NCBI RefSeq assembly: GCF_013112485.1
Contig: NZ_JABFHG010000008.1
Location: forward strand, 124,001 to 188,000
Reading direction: 5' to 3'
DNA: 64,000 nt
Source: Roseicella sp. DB1501
GTDB lineage: Bacteria > Pseudomonadota > Alphaproteobacteria > Acetobacterales > Acetobacteraceae
Part shown: positions 33,999 through 42,865 of the stretch, in pieces
Layout: every line of letters starts with the position of its first letter
Numbering within the stretch: position 1 is the stretch's first letter
Notes under the pieces: model-generated
What the model saw: only the letters and a program-made list of their open reading frames with translations
Told to the model about the DNA's origin: nothing
The model's database searches: none
Position numbers and translations under genes: made by a program

Positions 33999-35195
33999 AT
34001 GACGCCGCTCGCCGGGCTGAAGGTGCTCGACTTCTCCAAGGTGCTGGCCGGCCCGCTCTGCGGCCAGTGGCTTGGCGATCTCGGCGCCGATGTGGTCAAG
34101 GTGGAGCCGCCCGGCACGGGCGACGACACGCGCGGCTGGCCGCCCTTCCGCGAGGGCCCGGGCGGCCGCGCCGGCGCCGTCTTCCTCGCCGCCAACCGCA
34201 ACAAGCGCAGCCTGGCGCTCGACCTGAAGACGCCGGAGGGCCAGGCGGCGGCGCGCCGCATGGCGGCCGAGGCCGATGTGGTGATCGAGAGCTACGCGAC
34301 CGGGGTCGCCGAGCGGCTCGGCATCGGCGCCGAGGCGTTGCGCGCCGCCAATCCGCGGCTGATCCATTGCAGCATCTCCGGCTTCGGCCGCAGCGGGCCG
34401 TTGGCGCAAGGGCTCGGCTACGACGTCATCCTGCAGGCCTTCTCCGGCATCATGGCGATGACCGGCGAGCGCGAGGGCGGGCCGATCCGCAGCCCCTTCT
34501 CGCCGATCGACCAGGCGACGGGGATGCAGGCCTTTTCCGGCATCCTCGCCGCGCTGCTCGAGCGGGGTCGCACCGGCCAGGGCTGCCGGCTGGAGGTCTC
34601 GCTGCTCGAGACGGCGACGGCGCTGCTCGGCTACTCGCTGCAAATCTTCTGGGAGAAGGGCGCGCTGCCGGAGAAGAGCGGCTCCGGCCATGAATCCCTT
34701 TGCCCTTACCAAGCCTTCGAGGCGAGCGACCGGCCGGTGCTGATCGGCATCGCCAGCGACAATCTCTGGCGCCGCTTCGCCGCCGGCATCGGCCGGCCGG
34801 AACTCGCCGAGGATCCGCGCTTCCGCACCAATGCCGACCGGGTGGCGCATTTCGCCGAGACGGTCGCGCTGGTGCAGGACATCGTCCGTGCCGAGAGTGC
34901 CGATCACTGGGTGGCCTTCTGCGGCCGCATCGGCATCCCCTGCGCCGCCATCAACACGCTGGCCGAACTGGCCGCGCATCCGCAGATCGCGGCGCGTGGC
35001 ATGGTGATGCAGTACGAGCACCCGGCGCTCGGGCCGCTGAAGACGGTCGCCCAGCCCATCCAATTCGACGGCAAGCCGCGCCAGGTCCGGTCCCCGCCGC
35101 CGCTGCTCGGGGCACATGGCGCCGAGGTGCTGCAGGGCTATGGCTTCAGCACGGCGGAGATCGCGGCGCTGCGGGAGGCCGGAGCGCTGGGCTGA
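33999..35195 (+). CDS. CaiB/BaiF family (family III) CoA transferase
   Basis: A 398-residue family III CoA transferase that moves CoA between carboxylic acids through an aspartyl-CoA intermediate. The N-terminal LKVLDFSKVLAGPLCGQWLG, ADVVKVEPPGTGDDTR, NRNKRSLALDLKTPEG and the SPFSPIDQATGMQAFSGILAAL region are typical. It probably forms an operon with the preceding acyl-CoA dehydrogenase (1-nt gap). Substrate unknown. Confidence 0.94.
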   Translation: MTPLAGLKVLDFSKVLAGPLCGQWLGDLGADVVKVEPPGTGDDTRGWPPFREGPGGRAGAVFLAANRNKRSLALDLKTPEGQAAARRMAAEADVVIESYATGVAERLGIGAEALRAANPRLIHCSISGFGRSGPLAQGLGYDVILQAFSGIMAMTGEREGGPIRSPFSPIDQATGMQAFSGILAALLERGRTGQGCRLEVSLLETATALLGYSLQIFWEKGALPEKSGSGHESLCPYQAFEASDRPVLIGIASDNLWRRFAAGIGRPELAEDPRFRTNADRVAHFAETVALVQDIVRAESADHWVAFCGRIGIPCAAINTLAELAAHPQIAARGMVMQYEHPALGPLKTVAQPIQFDGKPRQVRSPPPLLGAHGAEVLQGYGFSTAEIAALREAGALG

Positions 35196-35316
35196 GCGCC
35201 CCCGGACTGAGACCCTTGGGCTGCCGCCGGTGCCGGTTGCGCGATCCGGGCGCTTCGGCCTTCGGGATGGCGGGCGGGCTGCGATAGGCTCGTGCCGCCG
35301 CGAGGGAGACACCAGG

Positions 35317-35775
35317 ATGACCGAAGCGAAGCTCGCCCCCAACCTGCCGCAATGGATGCAGGAGCATGCCGAACGCTATCTGTCGAGCGGCGGCAGGGAA
35401 GGGCATATCTACACCGTCTCGCCGCCCGGCTATGGCGAGTTGAAGGTACCGTCGCTGCTGCTGACGACGACCGGCCGCAAGTCCGGCGAGAAGTACATCT
35501 TCCCGCTCTTCTACGGCACCGCCGGCAAGGGCTGGTTCGTCGTCGCCTCGAAGGGCGGCGCGCCGGAGCATCCCGGCTGGTACCGCAACCTGCTGGCCGA
35601 TCCGATGGCGGAGGTGATGGTCGGCACGGAGAAGGCGCAGGTCCGCGCCCGCACCGCGACCGGGGCGGAGCGCGAGGCGCTCTGGCAGCAGGCGCTGGGC
35701 TTCTGGCCGCCCTATGCCGACTACCAGAAGAAGACGACGCGCGAGATCCCGGTGGTGGTGCTCGACCGGGCCTGA
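35317..35775 (+). CDS. Nitroreductase/deazaflavin-dependent oxidoreductase family protein
   Basis: A 152-residue split-barrel protein of the DDN-like family. Key segments are LLLTTTGRKSGEKYIFPLFY, WFVVASKGGAPEHPGWYRNL and VMVGTEKAQVRAR. In actinobacteria these use F420 or bind quinone or fatty acids; in alphaproteobacteria the cofactor is usually unproven. GGGAGACACCAGG precedes the ATG. It is transcribed with the CoA transferase direction but 120 nt downstream, so it may have its own promoter. Confidence 0.85.
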   Translation: MTEAKLAPNLPQWMQEHAERYLSSGGREGHIYTVSPPGYGELKVPSLLLTTTGRKSGEKYIFPLFYGTAGKGWFVVASKGGAPEHPGWYRNLLADPMAEVMVGTEKAQVRARTATGAEREALWQQALGFWPPYADYQKKTTREIPVVVLDRA

Positions 35776-35790
35776 GCCCGGTCGCCATCA

Positions 35791-36516
35791 TCAGACATGG
35801 ACGTTGCCATGGGCGAGTTCCCCCGATTTCTGTCGCTTCCTGAAGGTCAGGTAGGTCAGGGAGAGATAGAAGACGGCGACGCAGACCAGCACCAGCCAGC
35901 CGGGCACCGGCCCGAAGGCCAGGTTCTGCACGGCGCCGGGCACCGGCTTCGAGGGATCCACCTCGACCTCGTCCATCAGGAGCCGGGCCGAGGAGATCTT
36001 CAGCACCCAGGCCGCCAGGAGCACCAGGAACATCCAGAAGTAGTTCCGCCTGAGCCGGCGGGACATGGCGGCGGACAGCGAGATCCGGAAGCATGGCGCG
36101 CGCAGGTCCTGCCCGAGGCTGCGCACCCAGTCGGTGTCCTGGGCCGGGTTCGGCGCGAAGATTTGCGCGAAATAGCCGCGCTCGAGCTGCCGCACCCGGG
36201 TCCGGTACACGTCGAAGAAGCGGTAGCGCCGCGCCTCGATGACCAGCAGCAGGAAGACCAGGATCATGGCGAAGATCAGCACGCCATGATGCGCCGCGGG
36301 CGTCGAGAGCGACAGCGAGAGCATGCCCGCCACCACCGTGATCGCCCAGTTCGTCGTCCGGTCGATGCGGTCTCGCCAGCCTGTCATGCGGCCCATCTCG
36401 GCGCGGTGGAAATGCGCCAGCGCGTTGATGGCCTCGGTGGAGGTCGAGGGCAATGGCAGTTGCATCGGGCGTCCGACCCCGGCGGGATGGCCCGCCTCGC
36501 CGTGCCGAATGTCCAT
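35791..36516 (-). CDS. DUF2270 membrane protein
   Basis: A 241-residue protein with the DUF2270 signature: ALAHFHRAEMGRMTGWRDRI, DRTTNWAITVVAGMLSLSLS, then a second hydrophobic run (GVLIFAMILVFLLLVIEARR) and two further membrane segments (YFWMFLVLLAAWVLKI, GWLVLVCVAVFYLSLTYL). Four transmembrane helices are expected, with a cytoplasmic central loop rich in arginine. Its function is not known. It converges on the deazaflavin-type gene. Confidence 0.88.
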   Translation of the reverse strand: MDIRHGEAGHPAGVGRPMQLPLPSTSTEAINALAHFHRAEMGRMTGWRDRIDRTTNWAITVVAGMLSLSLSTPAAHHGVLIFAMILVFLLLVIEARRYRFFDVYRTRVRQLERGYFAQIFAPNPAQDTDWVRSLGQDLRAPCFRISLSAAMSRRLRRNYFWMFLVLLAAWVLKISSARLLMDEVEVDPSKPVPGAVQNLAFGPVPGWLVLVCVAVFYLSLTYLTFRKRQKSGELAHGNVHV

Positions 36517-36715
36517 GGCCGTTCTCCTCGCTGCGTCAGACGGAGAACGGAACGTCCTCCACGGCCCGAAGTCGCTGCGGCATCGGATGGCCGGCCCCTC
36601 CTGCCGGCGCCGTGGTCGACCGACCTAGCGGCCATTTCCCTCCGGCGCGGACCGCGCCAAGATGGTCCGGTCGAGGGCAATGAACCGGCATGGCCATGCC
36701 GATGGAGGAACGGAG

Positions 36716-37495
36716 ATGGCGATCCTGGCATCGGGCGATGTCGCGCGCGGCAGCCGCCGCGCCATCGTCTCCAACGGCGTCTCGGCCTTCCTCACCACCT
36801 ATATCGGCAGCAACCGCTACAACGCCGCGCCGGCCGCGCCGGAGCCGCCGGGCGCCGAGACGGTCTATCCGATGGCCTTCCTGGTGGAGCAGCCCGCCGG
36901 CTCGGTGGTGCAGGCGCATTTCCACGAGGCCAACCAGTTCCAGATCGTGGTGGCCGGCAGCGGCAGCCTCGGCAAGCATGCCCTGCAACCCATCGCCGTG
37001 CATTACAGCAACGCCTACAGCGCCTATGGGCCGATCACCGCGGGACCCGACGGGCTGCACTACCTGACGCTGCGCAACGGCTATGACCGCGGCGCCCGCT
37101 ACCTGCCCGCCGCGCGCGGCGAGCTGCGCGGCATCCGGCGGCGCTTCCGGGAGGCGGTCGGCGAGCCGGCCCCCGCCGCCGCTGCCGCCCCGGCCGCCCT
37201 CGCCGTCGAGCCCCTGCTGCCCGCGGCGGCCGATGGCATGGCGGCCTGGCGCTATCGCCTTCCCGCCGGCGCGACGGTCATGGGGCCCGACCCGGCCTCG
37301 GGCGACGGACAATTCTGGGTGGTGGCGCGCGGCGCGATGGCAAGCCCCGACGGCACCCTGCTGCCGCTCTCCTGCGCCTTCATCGGGCCCGACGAGCCCG
37401 CCTTCGCCGCGAGCGCGGGGGAGGACGGGCTCGACCTGGTGGTGGTGCAGTTCCCGCGCGGCCGCGACCACCTGCCGGAGGCCGACATCGGCTGA
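36716..37495 (+). CDS. Cupin-like protein of unknown function
   Basis: A 259-residue protein with beta-barrel character. VVQAHFHEANQFQIVVAGSG in the N-terminal half carries histidines placed as in a cupin metal site. A second, weaker copy is suggested by YRLPAGATVMGPDPASGDGQ and FIGPDEPAFAASAGEDG, joined by an Ala/Pro linker near residue 155. GGAGG lies 12 nt before ATG 36716. I do not recognise a specific family. It is a stand-alone gene between DUF2270 and dnaN, pointing toward dnaN. Confidence 0.75.
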   Translation: MAILASGDVARGSRRAIVSNGVSAFLTTYIGSNRYNAAPAAPEPPGAETVYPMAFLVEQPAGSVVQAHFHEANQFQIVVAGSGSLGKHALQPIAVHYSNAYSAYGPITAGPDGLHYLTLRNGYDRGARYLPAARGELRGIRRRFREAVGEPAPAAAAAPAALAVEPLLPAAADGMAAWRYRLPAGATVMGPDPASGDGQFWVVARGAMASPDGTLLPLSCAFIGPDEPAFAASAGEDGLDLVVVQFPRGRDHLPEADIG

Positions 37496-37530
37496 CGACG
37501 CGCGCGGCAGGCCCGGCCGCGGCGGCCGGC

Positions 37531-37667
37531 CTACAGCGGAGCAACGTTCACCACTGGACGCTGCTCCGCTGCCGTTCAGCGGATTCATGCGTCCGGGCGT
37601 TCACGCCCTCCCACGAATCGCGTGCTTCACGCCTTCGGTGATTCCACCTCAGGCGATCACGCTCTAG
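37531..37667. repeat. Dispersed palindromic repeat at the end of dnaN
   Basis: The segment begins CTACAGCGGAGCA and ends GATCACGCTCTAG. A hairpin pairs CAGCGGAGCA with TGCTCCGCTG in the left part. The right 55 bp, read on the minus strand, start CTAGAGCGTGATCGCC and align with the left half of the 102-bp repeat at 46092 (CTCGAGGTGAAAACACCG there, CTGAGGTGGAATCACCG here). The terminal CTAG includes the TAG stop codon of dnaN. The gap contains no gene. Confidence 0.7.
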
Positions 37668-38791
37668 ACCCGCATCGGCATCAGCACGTAGAGCGCCTCT
37701 GGCTTCGAGGCGTCGGTCACCACGGTCGGCGCGCTGCCATCGGCGAAGCGGAACTCCACCTGATCGCTGATCTGGTCGGTGATGTCGTTGAGGTAGCGCG
37801 CCTGGAAGCCGATCTCGAGCGGCGTGTGCTCGTACTTCACCACCTCGGCGTCCAGCTCCTCCTGCGCCTGGCCCTGCTCGGCGGAGGAGGCGGAGAGCAG
37901 CAGATGGTTGCGGTCGAGCGAGAGCTTCACCGGCCGCGAGCGCTCGGAGCTGATGGCGGCGACGCGCCCGACCGCCTCGGCGAACTCCTTCTTCGAGACG
38001 GTCAGCACCTTGTCGTTGCCGCGCGGGATGACGCGGTCGTATTCCGGGAAGGTGCCGTCGATCAGCTTGCTGGTGAGCTGCACCGGGCCGATGTCGAAGC
38101 GGATCTTGGTGTCGGAGAGGCGGATGGCGATCTCGTCCTGCACCTCCTCGGCCAGCTTGCGCAACTCGTTCACCGTCTTGCGCGGGATGATGACGCCCGG
38201 CATGCCCTCCGCGCCCTTGGGCAGCGGCTCCTCGACCCGGGCGAGACGGTGGCCATCCGTCGCCACGGCGCGCAGCACCTTGCCGCCCTCACCTTCCGCG
38301 GCGTGCAGGTAGATGCCGTTCAGGTAGTAGCGGGTCTCCTCGGTGGAGATGGCGAAGCGCGTGCGGTCCACCAGCTCGCGGAGCTGGCCCGCCGGCAGCG
38401 CGAAGCCATGCGGCAGCTTCCCCTCGGTCATGGAGGGGAAGTCCTCGACCGGCAGCACGGCGAGATCGGTGTTGAAGCGGCCGGCGCGCAGCTTCAGCGC
38501 CGCATCACCGCCGGCATGGTCGAGTTCGACCTTGGCGCCATCCGGGAGCTTGCGGACGATCTCATAGAGCGTCGCCGCCGGGGCCGTGGTGCGGCCCGGC
38601 CGGGCGACCTGGACGCCGGCCACCTCCTCCACGACCGCGATCTCCATATCGGTCGCGGTCAACCGCAGCGTGCCGTCCTGCACGGCGATGAGGACATTGG
38701 CCAGGATCGGGATGGTGTTGCGACGCTCGACCACGCTCTGCACATGCGCGAGGGCCTTGAGCAGGATCGCCCGTTCCACCGTGAACTTCAT
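37664..38791 (-). CDS. dnaN: DNA polymerase III beta clamp
   Basis: A 375-residue sliding clamp that encircles DNA and tethers polymerase III. The N-terminus MKFTVERAILLKALAHVQSV, RNTIPILANVLI, and the C-terminal end PEALYVLMPMRV are diagnostic, and three similar clamp domains of about 120 residues fill the length. It lies 215 nt downstream of dnaA on the same strand, the usual order. recF and gyrB, which often follow, are absent; instead there is a repeat and a converging unrelated gene. Confidence 0.98.
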   Translation of the reverse strand: MKFTVERAILLKALAHVQSVVERRNTIPILANVLIAVQDGTLRLTATDMEIAVVEEVAGVQVARPGRTTAPAATLYEIVRKLPDGAKVELDHAGGDAALKLRAGRFNTDLAVLPVEDFPSMTEGKLPHGFALPAGQLRELVDRTRFAISTEETRYYLNGIYLHAAEGEGGKVLRAVATDGHRLARVEEPLPKGAEGMPGVIIPRKTVNELRKLAEEVQDEIAIRLSDTKIRFDIGPVQLTSKLIDGTFPEYDRVIPRGNDKVLTVSKKEFAEAVGRVAAISSERSRPVKLSLDRNHLLLSASSAEQGQAQEELDAEVVKYEHTPLEIGFQARYLNDITDQISDQVEFRFADGSAPTVVTDASKPEALYVLMPMRV

Positions 38792-39006
38792 GCCACCCAG
38801 GCTCCCCCGACGGTCCGTTCAGTCGCACATGCATCCTGGCCCGCCTCCCCGGACGGGCCGCTGGGCCGCGGAGAATACCAACTCCCGGTCGCGGCGATAA
38901 GCTGTCGCAGCACACGAGTCTATAGTCCCCGCAGGGGCCGCGGCACAGGGAACGTTCTTCCATCGTATGGATATGGGGCTGGCGAGCCGATGCAAACCCT
39001 TCGGCC

Positions 39007-40425
39007 TCAGGTCTCCAGCATCTTCCGCAGCAGCGCCACATCCTCGGCGAAGCCGGCATCCTGGGCGATCAGCTCGGAGACGCGGGAGACGGCATGCATC
39101 ACCGTCGTATGGTCGCGGTTGCCGAAGCGGCGGCCGATCTCGGGCAGGCTCCGCTGCGTCAGGTGCTTGGCGAGGTACATCGCCACCTGGCGCGGCCGCG
39201 CGACGTTGCGGGCGCGGCGGGCGGAGACCATGTCGGTCAGCCGCAGGTTGTAGTGCTCGGCGACCTTGCGCTGGATCTCCTCGATCGAGACGCGCTTCTC
39301 ATGCGCGCGCAGCACGTCGTGCAGCACCTCATGCGCGCTGTCGATGGTGATCGGTCGGCCGAACAGGTTGGCATGCGCCACCAGCCGGTTCAGAGCGCCC
39401 TCGAGCTCGCGGACATTGGTGGTGATCTTGGTTGCCAGCAGCTCCATCACCTTCGCCGGCACCAGCACCTGTGCCGCCGCGGCCTTGGCCTGCAGGATCG
39501 AGAGGCGCAGCTCGTAGGTCGTCGCGTGCAGGTCGGCGACCATGCCGCAGCCGAGCCGGGTGCGCAGCCTGTCCTCGATGCCGGCGAGGTCGGAGGGCGG
39601 CTTGTCCGAGGAGACGACGATCTGCTTGCCCTGGTCGACCAGCGCGTTGAAGGTGTGGAAGAACTCCTCCTGCGTGTTGTCCTTGCCGATCAGGAATTGC
39701 AGGTCGTCGATCATCAGCACGTCGACAGCGCGCAGCGTCTCCTTGAACTCCATCGTGCTCTGGCTGCGCAGCGCCGCGATGAAGCGGTACATGAACTTCT
39801 CGGCGCTCATATAGGCGACGGTGCGCGCCGCCTCGCCCTCGCGGATCGACCAGGCGATGGCGTGCATCAGATGCGTCTTGCCAAGCCCGACGCCGCCATA
39901 GAGGAAGAGCGGGTTGAAGCCCGGGCTCGCCGGCCGCTCCGCCACGCGCCTGGCGCAGGCATGGGCGAACTCGTTCGGCTTGCCGACGACGAAGGTGTCG
40001 AAGGTGAAGCGCGCCTCGAGCGGCACCACCCAGTCCGAGCGCGGCTCCGGCGCGCGGATCTCGGCCGGGCGCGAGGGCGGCGAAAGGCTCTCGGCGAGAC
40101 CGGCCGGCTCGGCGCGGGCGACCACCGCCTCGCCATCGGCGAGGACCGGCTCGGCGCTGGCGACCTGGGCAACGCGAATCTCGACGCGGCGGATCGCCGC
40201 ATCCTCGGCCTGCCAGAGCGCGCGCAGGCGATCGCCGTAATGACTGTTTACCCAGTCCCGCAGGAAGCGCGTCGGCAGCAGGATGACCGCTTCCTCGCCG
40301 TCGATCCCCTCAAGAGTCATCTGCCGCAGCCAGGTGCGGTACTCGACCTCGCCCACCTCATCCCGCAGGCGTCCGCGGATGCGGGCCCAACACGCGACCA
40401 TGTGTCCGGACGTTTCGGGCGGCAA
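39007..40425 (-). CDS. dnaA: Chromosomal replication initiator DnaA
   Basis: A 472-residue initiator. Domain I (about 12-80, WARIRGRLRDEVGEVEYRTWL), a variable linker, AAA+ domain III with Walker A GGVGLGKTH (177-185) and Walker B MIDDLQF (238-244), and domain IV with GNRDHTTVMHAVSRV for DnaA-box binding. The TTG at 40425 is preferred to the ATG at 40401 because GAAGGAGG sits seven bases before the TTG and nothing comparable precedes the ATG. It is flanked by rpsT upstream and dnaN downstream. Confidence 0.97.
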   Translation of the reverse strand: MPPETSGHMVACWARIRGRLRDEVGEVEYRTWLRQMTLEGIDGEEAVILLPTRFLRDWVNSHYGDRLRALWQAEDAAIRRVEIRVAQVASAEPVLADGEAVVARAEPAGLAESLSPPSRPAEIRAPEPRSDWVVPLEARFTFDTFVVGKPNEFAHACARRVAERPASPGFNPLFLYGGVGLGKTHLMHAIAWSIREGEAARTVAYMSAEKFMYRFIAALRSQSTMEFKETLRAVDVLMIDDLQFLIGKDNTQEEFFHTFNALVDQGKQIVVSSDKPPSDLAGIEDRLRTRLGCGMVADLHATTYELRLSILQAKAAAAQVLVPAKVMELLATKITTNVRELEGALNRLVAHANLFGRPITIDSAHEVLHDVLRAHEKRVSIEEIQRKVAEHYNLRLTDMVSARRARNVARPRQVAMYLAKHLTQRSLPEIGRRFGNRDHTTVMHAVSRVSELIAQDAGFAEDVALLRKMLET

Positions 40426-40432
40426 CCAGCGG

Positions 40433-40440
40433 CCTCCTTC
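40433..40440 (-). promoter_or_regulatory. Shine-Dalgarno sequence that selects a TTG start for dnaA
   Basis: On the minus strand this reads GAAGGAGG, seven bases before TTG at 40425. It is the only strong ribosome-binding site near the beginning of dnaA. A TTG start with a strong site would limit the rate of initiator synthesis, as in other bacteria that use rare dnaA start codons. Confidence 0.75.
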
Positions 40441-40687
40441 TTATCCCAGATGCCCCTCGGCCCAGGGACGATGCCCGGCCCGCCTGCCCGCGGAGCGGAG
40501 CAGCGGCCGGGACGTCCGGCGTGGGGCGCAGGGTCAGGGCCCCTCCGCCCTGGCGGAAGCGATGTTACCTCGGACCCCAACTGGGCGCCAATAGTAACTT
40601 AGCGAAATCGAATGCCGATTAATGTATTTACGATAACCATCACGCTGGCGCAGACTACCATGCTTGAGCATAAGAACTCAAAAAGAG
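40441..40687. other. Upstream region of dnaA without a gene
   Basis: About 250 bp between the dnaA ribosome-binding site and the rpsT terminator. The part nearest rpsT (about 40590-40685) is clearly AT-rich for this genome and probably holds the dnaA promoter. I searched by eye for clustered DnaA boxes (TTATCCACA or one mismatch) and found none convincing; TTATCCCAG at 40440 is the closest. A replication origin here is therefore not supported. Confidence 0.5.
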
Positions 40688-40725
40688 AACGCGCAAGAAC
40701 AGGTTATTTCCCGTTCTTGCGCGTT
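40688..40725 (-). terminator. Intrinsic terminator of rpsT
   Basis: A perfect 13-bp stem, AACGCGCAAGAAC at 40688-40700 pairing with GTTCTTGCGCGTT at 40713-40725, with a 12-base loop. On the minus strand the stem is followed by CTCTTTTTG, giving a classical terminator 36 nt after the rpsT stop. The plus strand also has TTTCTTTTC after it, so it could work in both directions. Confidence 0.9.
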
Positions 40726-40761
40726 TCTTTTCAGGCTCTGGATATGCCAGGCGCGACCAGC

Positions 40762-41040
40762 TCAGGCCTGGGCAGCAGCGCCCAGCGACTTGATGCGGGC
40801 CGAGAGGCGCGACAACTTGCGGGCGACGGTGTTCGGGTGGAACACCCCCTTGGTCGCGGCGCGATGCAGCTCGGGCTGCGCCGCCTGCAGCGCGTCCCGC
40901 GCCTGCGCCTGGTCGCCGCCGGCGATCGCCTGCTCAACCTTGCGGAGGAAACCCCGCACGCGGGAGCGGCGCGCACGATTGCGGATGGTGCGCTTCTCGG
41001 TCTGGCGGATGCGCTTGCGGGCAGAGGCCGTGTTCGCCAT
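40762..41040 (-). CDS. rpsT: 30S ribosomal protein S20
   Basis: A 92-residue basic ribosomal protein; [20 protein letters not shown] at the start and a three-helix pattern ending [15 protein letters not shown] match bS20. It binds 16S rRNA in the small subunit. A strong intrinsic terminator follows, so it is transcribed apart from dnaA. The rpsT-dnaA adjacency is common in Rhodospirillales. Confidence 0.98.
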   Translation of the reverse strand: MANTASARKRIRQTEKRTIRNRARRSRVRGFLRKVEQAIAGGDQAQARDALQAAQPELHRAATKGVFHPNTVARKLSRLSARIKSLGAAAQA

Positions 41041-41171
41041 GGGCTGTGGTTTCGACTCAATACGAAGTGATGGGAGGGCGTACCGGCGGGCACGCAGGAA
41101 GGGGGCTTCTACAGGCGGCGGCGGCGCGGCGTCAAGCGAAGGGGGCGAGAGGCTGCCGCTCGCCCGCGCGC

Positions 41172-41951
41172 TTAGCGGTTCTGGAAGTTCGCCTTCCGCT
41201 TCTCGGCGAAGGCCGCCATGCCCTCCTTCTGGTCGGCCGTGGCGAAGAGCGCCTGGAAGACGCGCCGCTCGAACTTCACGCCTTCGGCCAGGGTGGTCTC
41301 GTAGGCGCGGTTGACCGCCTCCTTCGCCACCGCGACCGCCGGCGCCGACAGCCCGCCGATCCGCTCGCCGATCTTCACCGCCTCGGCCAGCAGCTCGGCC
41401 GCCGGCACCACGCGGCTGACCAGGCTCGCCCGCTCAGCCTCCGCCGCATCCATCATGCGGCCGGTGAGGATCATCTCCATCGCCTTGGCTTTGCCGACCG
41501 CCCGCGTCAGGCGCTGCGTGCCGCCGGCGCCGGGGATGACGCCGAGGTTGATTTCCGGCTGGCCGAACTTCGCGGTATCCGCCGCGAGAATGATGTCGCA
41601 CATCATCGCCAGCTCGCAGCCGCCGCCCAGCGCATAGCCCGCGACCGCCGCGATCACCGGCTTCTGCACGAAGGTCACCGCCTCCCAGCGCTTGCCGATG
41701 AAGTCGTCGAGATAGACGGCCGGATAGCTGCGCGCCTGCATCTCCTTGATGTCGGCGCCGGCGGCGAAGGCCTTCTCGCTGCCGGTGAGGACGATGGCGG
41801 CGATCGCCGGATCGGCATCGTAGCCGCGCAGCGCCTGGCCGAGCTCGTCCATCAACTGGTCGCAGAGCGCGTTCAGCGCCTTCGGGCGGTTGAGGCGGAT
41901 GACGGCGACGCGCCCCTGCACCTCGGTCAGGATCATCTCGTAGCCGGCCAT
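41172..41951 (-). CDS. Enoyl-CoA hydratase
   Basis: A 259-residue crotonase-family hydratase of fatty-acid beta-oxidation type. The substrate pocket [12 protein letters not shown], the oxyanion segment [15 protein letters not shown] and [17 protein letters not shown] with both catalytic glutamates are intact, in contrast to the paralogue at 26169. It would add water to trans-2-enoyl-CoA. The gene is followed by rpsT and preceded by mutM, an arrangement seen in related alphaproteobacteria. Confidence 0.95.
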   Translation of the reverse strand: MAGYEMILTEVQGRVAVIRLNRPKALNALCDQLMDELGQALRGYDADPAIAAIVLTGSEKAFAAGADIKEMQARSYPAVYLDDFIGKRWEAVTFVQKPVIAAVAGYALGGGCELAMMCDIILAADTAKFGQPEINLGVIPGAGGTQRLTRAVGKAKAMEMILTGRMMDAAEAERASLVSRVVPAAELLAEAVKIGERIGGLSAPAVAVAKEAVNRAYETTLAEGVKFERRVFQALFATADQKEGMAAFAEKRKANFQNR

Positions 41952-41981
41952 GCGCGTCTCCCCTGCCCTGCCGTCACTCTA

Positions 41982-42827
41982 TCAGCGCTGCGTCCGCGGG
42001 CAATGGAAGCTGGCACGGCCCGCCTGCACGATGCGCTGGATCCCCGGGCAGGGCGGCACGCCGGGGCAATGCTCGCAAGGCAGGCCGGCGCGGTCATAGA
42101 CCTTGAAGCGCTCCTGGAAGAAGCCGATGCCGCCATCCGCCTGCACATAGTCGCGCAGGGAGGAGCCGCCGGCGGCGATGCTCTCCTCCAGCACCGCCCG
42201 GATCGCCGGCACCAGCCGCTGCAGTCGCGCCCCGGTGACGCTCGCGGCCAGCCGGCGCGGCGAGATGCCGGCGCGGAACAGCGCCTCCGAGACGTAGATG
42301 TTGCCCAGCCCGGCGATGATCCGCTGGTCCAGCAGCGCCGCCTTGATCGGCGTCCGCTTGCCGGCCAGGGCGGCGCCGAGCACCGCCGGCGTGAAGCCGG
42401 GCTCGAGCGGCTCCGGGCCGAGCCCGGCGAGCAGCCGGTGCCCCTCCTCCGCCGCCGTCGGCACCAGGTCGACGCAGCCGAAGCGGCGCGGATCGACGAA
42501 GCCGACGCGCACGCCCTCCTCCGTCTCCAACGCCAGATGCTCGTGCGCGACCGGGGCGTTCGGACGGTCCATGGCGTCGCGCGCCACCATCCGGCCTGAC
42601 ATGCCGAGATGGATCAGCACGCTGTCGCCGCCCGAGAGGCGCATCAGCATGTATTTCCCGCGCCGGCGGAAGCCCTCCACGCGTGCCCCGGTCAGGCGCA
42701 GCGCCAGCCCCTCGGGGAAGGGCCAACGCAGGTCCGGCCGCGCCACGCTGGCGGCGCGGATCAGCCGACCCTCCAGCACCCGGCGCAGCCCGCGCATCAC
42801 CGTCTCGACTTCCGGCAGTTCCGGCAT
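41982..42827 (-). CDS. mutM: Formamidopyrimidine-DNA glycosylase
   Basis: A 281-residue Fpg/MutM that removes 8-oxoguanine and ring-opened purines and nicks the abasic site. The mature N-terminus PELPEVETV with catalytic P2 and E3, the conserved K58 in RGKYML and the helix-two-turn-helix ([18 protein letters not shown]) are present. The C-terminal zinc finger is atypical: it reads [14 protein letters not shown] and ends FHCPRTQR, so the normal fourth cysteine is a threonine while an additional cysteine lies in the first loop. It is divergent from ubiE. Confidence 0.96.
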   Translation of the reverse strand: MPELPEVETVMRGLRRVLEGRLIRAASVARPDLRWPFPEGLALRLTGARVEGFRRRGKYMLMRLSGGDSVLIHLGMSGRMVARDAMDRPNAPVAHEHLALETEEGVRVGFVDPRRFGCVDLVPTAAEEGHRLLAGLGPEPLEPGFTPAVLGAALAGKRTPIKAALLDQRIIAGLGNIYVSEALFRAGISPRRLAASVTGARLQRLVPAIRAVLEESIAAGGSSLRDYVQADGGIGFFQERFKVYDRAGLPCEHCPGVPPCPGIQRIVQAGRASFHCPRTQR

Positions 42828-42865
42828 ATGTCCCTGCCCTCCCGCCGGGGCTATGCTGGCCGGGC

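Noticed and set aside
40441-40687. Replication origin upstream of dnaA
   Set aside because: AT-rich, but without clustered DnaA boxes; the hairpin there is the rpsT terminator.
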